A DNA stretch of 33,238 nt from an uncultured Lachnospiraceae bacterium (GTDB taxonomy: Bacteria; Bacillota; Clostridia; Lachnospirales; Lachnospiraceae). The number at the start of each line of letters is the position of its first letter. Position 1 is the stretch's first letter. Where the stretch lies: NCBI GenBank assembly GCA_947565305.1, contig CANOFO010000022.1:1-33238 (forward strand). Reading direction: 5' to 3'. Of this stretch, positions 32,416 to 33,238 are shown piece after piece. Both the position numbers and the translations under genes were made by a program. The notes under the pieces were generated by a model, which saw only the letters and a list, made by a program, of their open reading frames with translations, ran no database searches and had not been told where the DNA came from.

Positions 32416-33238
32416 ATGGCAATTAGAGTATCAGGTCTTGCGTCAGGGCTGGACACGGATTCCATTGTTCAGGAATTGGTTGCGGCATACAGCAAGAAGA
32501 AAGATAAGCATGTAAAAGCCCAGACGAAACTGGAATGGCAGATGGATGCCTGGAAAGATTTGAATAAGAAGGTTAACAGCCTTTATAAGCGGTTGGGCAA
32601 TATGAAGCTGAGCACTTACTACAATAAGAAGACAACATCAATTTCTGACAGTACCAAAGCAACTGTCACAGCCGGCAGCAATGCCATCAATGGAACACAG
32701 AAATTGAAGGTTAACAAGGTTGCCTCTACAGGATACCTTACAGGTGCCAGCCTTGCAAAAGGAACGACTTCAAGTACGACGTTGGGTGAGTTAGGGCTTG
32801 CCGCTGGCGATAAGGGAACGATTGCAGTTACAACCAAGAAAGGTTCCAAGAATATTGAAGTAAGCTCCGACATGAAGATTTCAGAATTTGTCAATAAGCT
32901 GAAAGATGCCGGTGTTTCTGCAAGCTTCGATTCCACATACAGCCGCCTTTATATTACCGCTAAGGATAGCGGCGTGGAGAATGATTTTGGTTTGACGGCG
33001 ACAGACGCCAATGGTCTGACGGTGTTAAAAGGTCTTGGTATCTATGTGGATTCTGCCGCCAATCAGGAAGCGTATAAGCAGTGGGATAAATATGGCGTAG
33101 ATATAAGCGGAAATCCGACGTCAGACCCAGCGAAGCTGAAAGATAATTTTGAGAATATCTTAAATACGATAGACCAATATCAGGGCGAGGGTTCCGGCAG
33201 CATTAAAGAACTGCAGCAGAAGAATGCTGATCTGAAGT
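32416..33238 (+). CDS. fliD: Flagellar cap protein FliD, N-terminal part
   Basis: The frame is open from ATG 32416 (after TAGGAGGAA) to the window edge, giving 274 residues with no stop. FliD caps the filament tip and helps flagellin fold into place. The N-terminus MAIRVSGLASGLDTDSIVQE is diagnostic, followed by the helical WQMDAWKDLNKKVNSLY and the FliD_N domain. A later segment (AKDSGVENDFGLTATDANG) fits the first surface domain. It is in an operon with flaG under the second sigma-28 promoter. The C-terminal half is outside the window. Confidence 0.95.
   Translation, partial: MAIRVSGLASGLDTDSIVQELVAAYSKKKDKHVKAQTKLEWQMDAWKDLNKKVNSLYKRLGNMKLSTYYNKKTTSISDSTKATVTAGSNAINGTQKLKVNKVASTGYLTGASLAKGTTSSTTLGELGLAAGDKGTIAVTTKKGSKNIEVSSDMKISEFVNKLKDAGVSASFDSTYSRLYITAKDSGVENDFGLTATDANGLTVLKGLGIYVDSAANQEAYKQWDKYGVDISGNPTSDPAKLKDNFENILNTIDQYQGEGSGSIKELQQKNADLK

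Overview
The window looks like chromosome from a motile, anaerobic, low-to-moderate GC Gram-positive bacterium of the Clostridia, most likely the Lachnospiraceae (Clostridium cluster XIVa). This rests on the rpsK-rpsD-rpoA-rplQ order, a long L17 of a kind I associate with that family, an anaerobic class III ribonucleotide reductase, an NlpC/P60 and L,D-transpeptidase wall toolkit, large Ig-like repeat proteins with a class B sortase, and a Clostridia-type flagellar block (flgM-flgN-flgK-flgL-fliW-csrA-flaG-fliD). I cannot name the species. No rRNA, tRNA, CRISPR array, transposase or phage gene was seen.

Layout. 1-2593 is the 3' end of the large ribosomal protein operon. Its rpoA-rplQ gap is expanded by a 74-bp tandem, hairpin-forming repeat that starts inside rpoA. 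2698-4239 is a PutP-type sodium/solute symporter. A bidirectional terminator separates it from a convergent secreted protein with about eight bacterial Ig-like (Big_2) domains and a C-terminal NlpC/P60 peptidase (4341-6908). 7042-9821 is nrdDG, with a sigma-A-type promoter overlapped by two NrdR boxes 31 bp apart. 9950-11846 holds a small PAS-like protein and a membrane-anchored L,D-transpeptidase. On the minus strand, 11924-13015 holds an RlmI-like methyltransferase and a 56-residue protein. 13111-14636 is lgt (with a strong promoter) and an unrecognised gene.

14690-24892 is a surface-protein locus with its own promoter and terminator. It encodes a giant secreted protein (2419 aa, about 24 Ig-like repeats and two Fn3-like domains), a class B sortase with an unusual cytoplasmic N-terminal domain, and a BspA-type leucine-rich-repeat protein carrying a TPKTG sorting signal. 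The sortase and LRR protein look like an enzyme-substrate pair. The giant protein has no sorting motif.

24960-33238 is a late flagellar block. A sigma-28 promoter (TAAA-N15-ACCGATAA) precedes flgM, flgN, two tandem flgK-like genes, a large flgL, fliW and csrA. A second near-identical sigma-28 promoter precedes flaG and fliD, and fliD runs off the window. The encoded circuits are FlgM against sigma-28 and FliW against CsrA. The flaG leader has GGA motifs, one at its ribosome binding site, which makes it a candidate CsrA target.
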